This document shows positions 13,906-16,068 of a stretch of DNA of 16,068 bases, piece by piece (the first letter of the stretch is position 1; each line of letters opens with the position of its first letter). The position numbers were made by a program, and so were the translations under genes. Under the pieces are notes generated by a model. That model made no database searches and had not been told where the DNA came from. It was given only the letters and a program-made list of their open reading frames with translations. The DNA lies in NCBI GenBank assembly GCA_039933775.1, contig JBDTNK010000044.1, positions 1 to 16,068 of the forward strand. Direction: 5' to 3'. The stretch comes from JBDTNK01 sp039933775 (GTDB lineage: Bacteria > Chloroflexota > Limnocylindria > QHBO01).

Positions 13906-16065
13906 ATGCTGCCGCGCCTCGTTGCGCGCCTGGTTGCCGGTGCCCTGGCGACGCTGATCGTGATCGGCGTGCCGTCCGTGACCCTTGCGGCCGGCACCGC
14001 CACCGTGCCTCCCGAGCCGGGCGCGCTGGTCCTGCCCGGGCCGGCGACGTTGCACGCCGCGGTGGGCGATCTCGACGGCGACGGTAGCCGCGAGCTCGTC
14101 CGGCTCGTTGGCGGCCCCGAGACCAACGGCCGCGTCGAGGCCGAAGCCTGGCGCATCGGGCCCGATGGCTGGGCGCGCGCCGGCGATCCGATCATCGTGC
14201 GCCGCGGGACATCGGTCGAGGAAGCGTTCACCGAGCGTGCCACTGCGCGCACCGGCAGCACGCCAGTCTCGGTCGGCGAACCGGCACGCATCCTGGCCTG
14301 GAGCGACGGGACGCGCGAGCGCCTGCTCATCGCCGCGCTGGGCGACCAGCCGTTCGGCATCCCGTGCTGTCTGACCCTGTGGGAGCCGGTGCTCGACGAC
14401 GGCGCGCTGGCACTGGTCGCGCGCAACGATCCCAACGGGCCGGGCGAGACGCTGCACGCCATCGATCTGGACGGCGACGGCGCGGACGAGCTGCTCATGA
14501 CCCAATCCGAGCCCGCGGAGCGCACGCCGGGCTTCGTCGCGCCACTGCAGGCGGAGGCCCTAGTGTGGGACGGACGGATCTTTCGCACGCTCGATCGCGA
14601 AACATTCGAGCAGGGCGGCGCCTCGCCGATCTGGCTCATCGGCGACACGGATCGCCGCCCCGGGGAGGAAGCGGGCTTTCTGCAGCCGGGCCAGGGTCCC
14701 TCGGTGATCTACCGGCTACGGCTCGATGGCGGCAGGCTGGTGCTCGACACCGCGCGCGTGCCGCCGCTCATCTCGCTGGTCGGGGTGCCGCACGACGGGG
14801 CGCAGGGCATCGCCTACGCGGCGGGCGGGGCCAGCTTCCTGGCGACTTGGGCGGATGGCAGCCTGGACGTGGTGGCCGATGCCGCCATCTCCGGGCTCCT
14901 GCTGCCCGCGGTCGGCGTCGGAAGCGAGGTGCGCCTGCCGATCGTCACGTTCGATCCGCTCTCGCTCTCCCTGCTCGACGCGGCCATGGGCGCCGATGCC
15001 GTCATCGAGCCCAGCGCCGCATCCATCCGCGCCGCGGCGCTCGGGGCGGGCGGCGCCTGGATCGGCGCGCTGCCCGGCGGCGACCCGGACGGGCAGCCGG
15101 CGATCGTCTTCGCGGGCAGCCTGGTCGGCGAACGGGGATCGGTCGAGATGGCGAGCATGCTGGGGGCGCAGCCCGTCGGGCTCCTGGGCGGCGGCGAGTG
15201 GATCGGCGTGCTGCACAGCCTCGGCGCCCCGTACGACCTGGATCGCGACGGCGGACTGCTGCGCCCCGACCCGCTGCCGCGCGACCCGTGGCTGGCGATC
15301 GTGCCGGCGGCCAGCGCACTGACGCCGGAGATCGCCGATGGGCGGCTCGTCCCGAGCCTCGATGGCGTCGCGGTCGCAACGGATCAGGGCGACGACGCGG
15401 TGGGCGTGCTGACGACTCCCGACGGCTTCTCTGCAACGATCATGGCGCCGCCAGGATCGCGTGTGGTGCCGGTCACGGCCTTCCCGCCGCTGGCGGGGAT
15501 CACGAGCGGCAGCGTGGTGCCCGACAACGGCATCCTGGCGCTGCCCATCGGCTCGCCCACGGCCGATGCCGCGAGCGCCCGCTTCACGGCCCGCGCCCTC
15601 GTGCTCACACCGGCCGGACACGCCTACACCACGCAGTGGGAGGTGCAGGTGCTCGCCGGACCGCCCGATCTCGCGGTGATCGCTGAGACAGCTCTGCTCT
15701 CATTCGATGTGACGCTCAATGGCCAGACGGCGCCGGGCGTGGCGCTCACCATTGATGGCGCGCCCATCGAGGTCGCCGCCGACGGCACGTTCTACGCCGG
15801 CGTGACCTCGCCGCCGTGGCCGCGCAGCGTGCGCCTCGAGGCGGTCGACCCGGTCGGCAACCGTGCCGTCCAGCTCATCAGCGTCGTGGGGCTGTTCGAC
15901 TACCGCACGCTGCCGTGGCTCCCGATCATCGCGATGCTGACGCTGGCCGCCGGGATCGCGCTCTTCCTGCGCGCACCGCGTCGGAGCGACGGAGCCGCCG
16001 GCTACGACCGGGTCGAGGCAGGCGCGCTGGAGGAGATCGAGCCCGAGGCCGAGCCTCGGGACTGA
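13906..16065 (+). CDS. Exported membrane-anchored protein with FG-GAP/DxDxDG repeats
   Basis: A 719-residue protein. The ATG at 13906 starts a clear signal peptide (MLPRLVARLV then ALATLIVIGVPSVTLAAG). The ATG at 13864 would add a charged extension. The body looks like beta-propeller FG-GAP/VCBS material: VGDLDGDGSREL (calcium-type loop DLDGDG at 55-60), AIDLDGDGADELL (~187-192) and YDLDRDGG (~443-449), with many short strand-turn units between. Residues ~600-660 (VTLNGQTAPGVALTIDGAPI, then VDPVGNRAVQL) resemble an Ig-like beta-sandwich. One C-terminal membrane span is at ~669-688, then basic residues and an acidic tail. Topology: large part outside, short tail inside, with no sortase motif. 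Possible roles are adhesion, carbohydrate contact or envelope structure. The substrate is unknown. Confidence 0.85.
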   Translation: MLPRLVARLVAGALATLIVIGVPSVTLAAGTATVPPEPGALVLPGPATLHAAVGDLDGDGSRELVRLVGGPETNGRVEAEAWRIGPDGWARAGDPIIVRRGTSVEEAFTERATARTGSTPVSVGEPARILAWSDGTRERLLIAALGDQPFGIPCCLTLWEPVLDDGALALVARNDPNGPGETLHAIDLDGDGADELLMTQSEPAERTPGFVAPLQAEALVWDGRIFRTLDRETFEQGGASPIWLIGDTDRRPGEEAGFLQPGQGPSVIYRLRLDGGRLVLDTARVPPLISLVGVPHDGAQGIAYAAGGASFLATWADGSLDVVADAAISGLLLPAVGVGSEVRLPIVTFDPLSLSLLDAAMGADAVIEPSAASIRAAALGAGGAWIGALPGGDPDGQPAIVFAGSLVGERGSVEMASMLGAQPVGLLGGGEWIGVLHSLGAPYDLDRDGGLLRPDPLPRDPWLAIVPAASALTPEIADGRLVPSLDGVAVATDQGDDAVGVLTTPDGFSATIMAPPGSRVVPVTAFPPLAGITSGSVVPDNGILALPIGSPTADAASARFTARALVLTPAGHAYTTQWEVQVLAGPPDLAVIAETALLSFDVTLNGQTAPGVALTIDGAPIEVAADGTFYAGVTSPPWPRSVRLEAVDPVGNRAVQLISVVGLFDYRTLPWLPIIAMLTLAAGIALFLRAPRRSDGAAGYDRVEAGALEEIEPEAEPRD
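16042..16060 (+). terminator. Hairpin overlapping the end of the surface-protein gene
   Basis: A perfect 8-base stem, CCCGAGGC (16042-16049) and GCCTCGGG (16053-16060), with a 3-base loop, ends two bases before the TGA at 16063-16065. It would be a good terminator stem, but the window stops before any T-run can be seen, so it may simply be a strong coding hairpin. Confidence 0.45.
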
Positions 16066-16068
16066 TCA

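Noticed and set aside
13072..14505. Long minus-strand frame and the upstream extension of aacS to 14648
   Set aside because: The part upstream of 13865 is antisense to the signal peptide and first repeats of the surface protein and shows no domain. AacS reaches normal length without it.
1..16068. Reassigned genetic code (TGA as sense codon) to explain the interrupted aminopeptidase
   Set aside because: Many genes here end properly at TGA at the expected family length, for example the APH-fold kinase, potA to potD and the regulator.

Overview
The window is about 16 kb of very GC-rich bacterial chromosome with dense, short-spaced genes. The gene set fits a free-living heterotroph in Chloroflexota (Limnocylindria/Ellin6529-like) or a similarly GC-rich Actinobacteriota-like lineage: a Tat/lipobox polyamine-binding protein, a full Pot transporter, acetoacetyl-CoA synthetase, an acyl-CoA dehydrogenase and an FG-GAP-like surface protein. 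The taxonomy is an inference from style, not from a marker gene. No tRNA, rRNA, insertion sequence, integrase or CRISPR array is seen. The longest stretch without a gene is about 140 bases (10384-10523).

Left part, plus strand (1-3722): the end of a von Willebrand A (VWA) protein, an APH-fold kinase, then a tightly packed run of two small unknown proteins, a DppA-like M55 D-aminopeptidase and a flavin reductase. The aminopeptidase reads in one frame to normal family length but contains a single in-frame TGA at 2800-2802.

Centre, minus strand (10530 down to 3719): one operon in the order potA, potD, potB, potC, a MerR-XRE-cupin regulator, a class III aminotransferase and a single-domain response regulator. 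Genes overlap by 3 to 28 bases or are separated by at most 27 bases. A TTGACA promoter lies just upstream of potA. Import by PotABCD, transamination by the class III enzyme and control by a cupin-sensing regulator together suggest uptake and catabolism of a polyamine or related amine, analogous to the Puu system but with a different regulator architecture.

Right part (10524-16068): a 42-residue, highly basic small protein with its own ribosome binding site and hairpin terminator; an acyl-CoA dehydrogenase (+); a convergent acetoacetyl-CoA synthetase (-); and, divergent from the latter, a 719-residue exported, membrane-anchored protein with DxDxDG calcium-type loops that ends in a hairpin overlapping its last codons.

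The most interesting points are the interrupted but otherwise intact aminopeptidase, the two-DNA-binding-domain cupin regulator inside a polyamine operon, the isolated small basic protein unit, and two start regions (before 1625 and 13906) where a TATCCT hexamer sits in the 7-base centre of an inverted repeat just upstream of the start codon.
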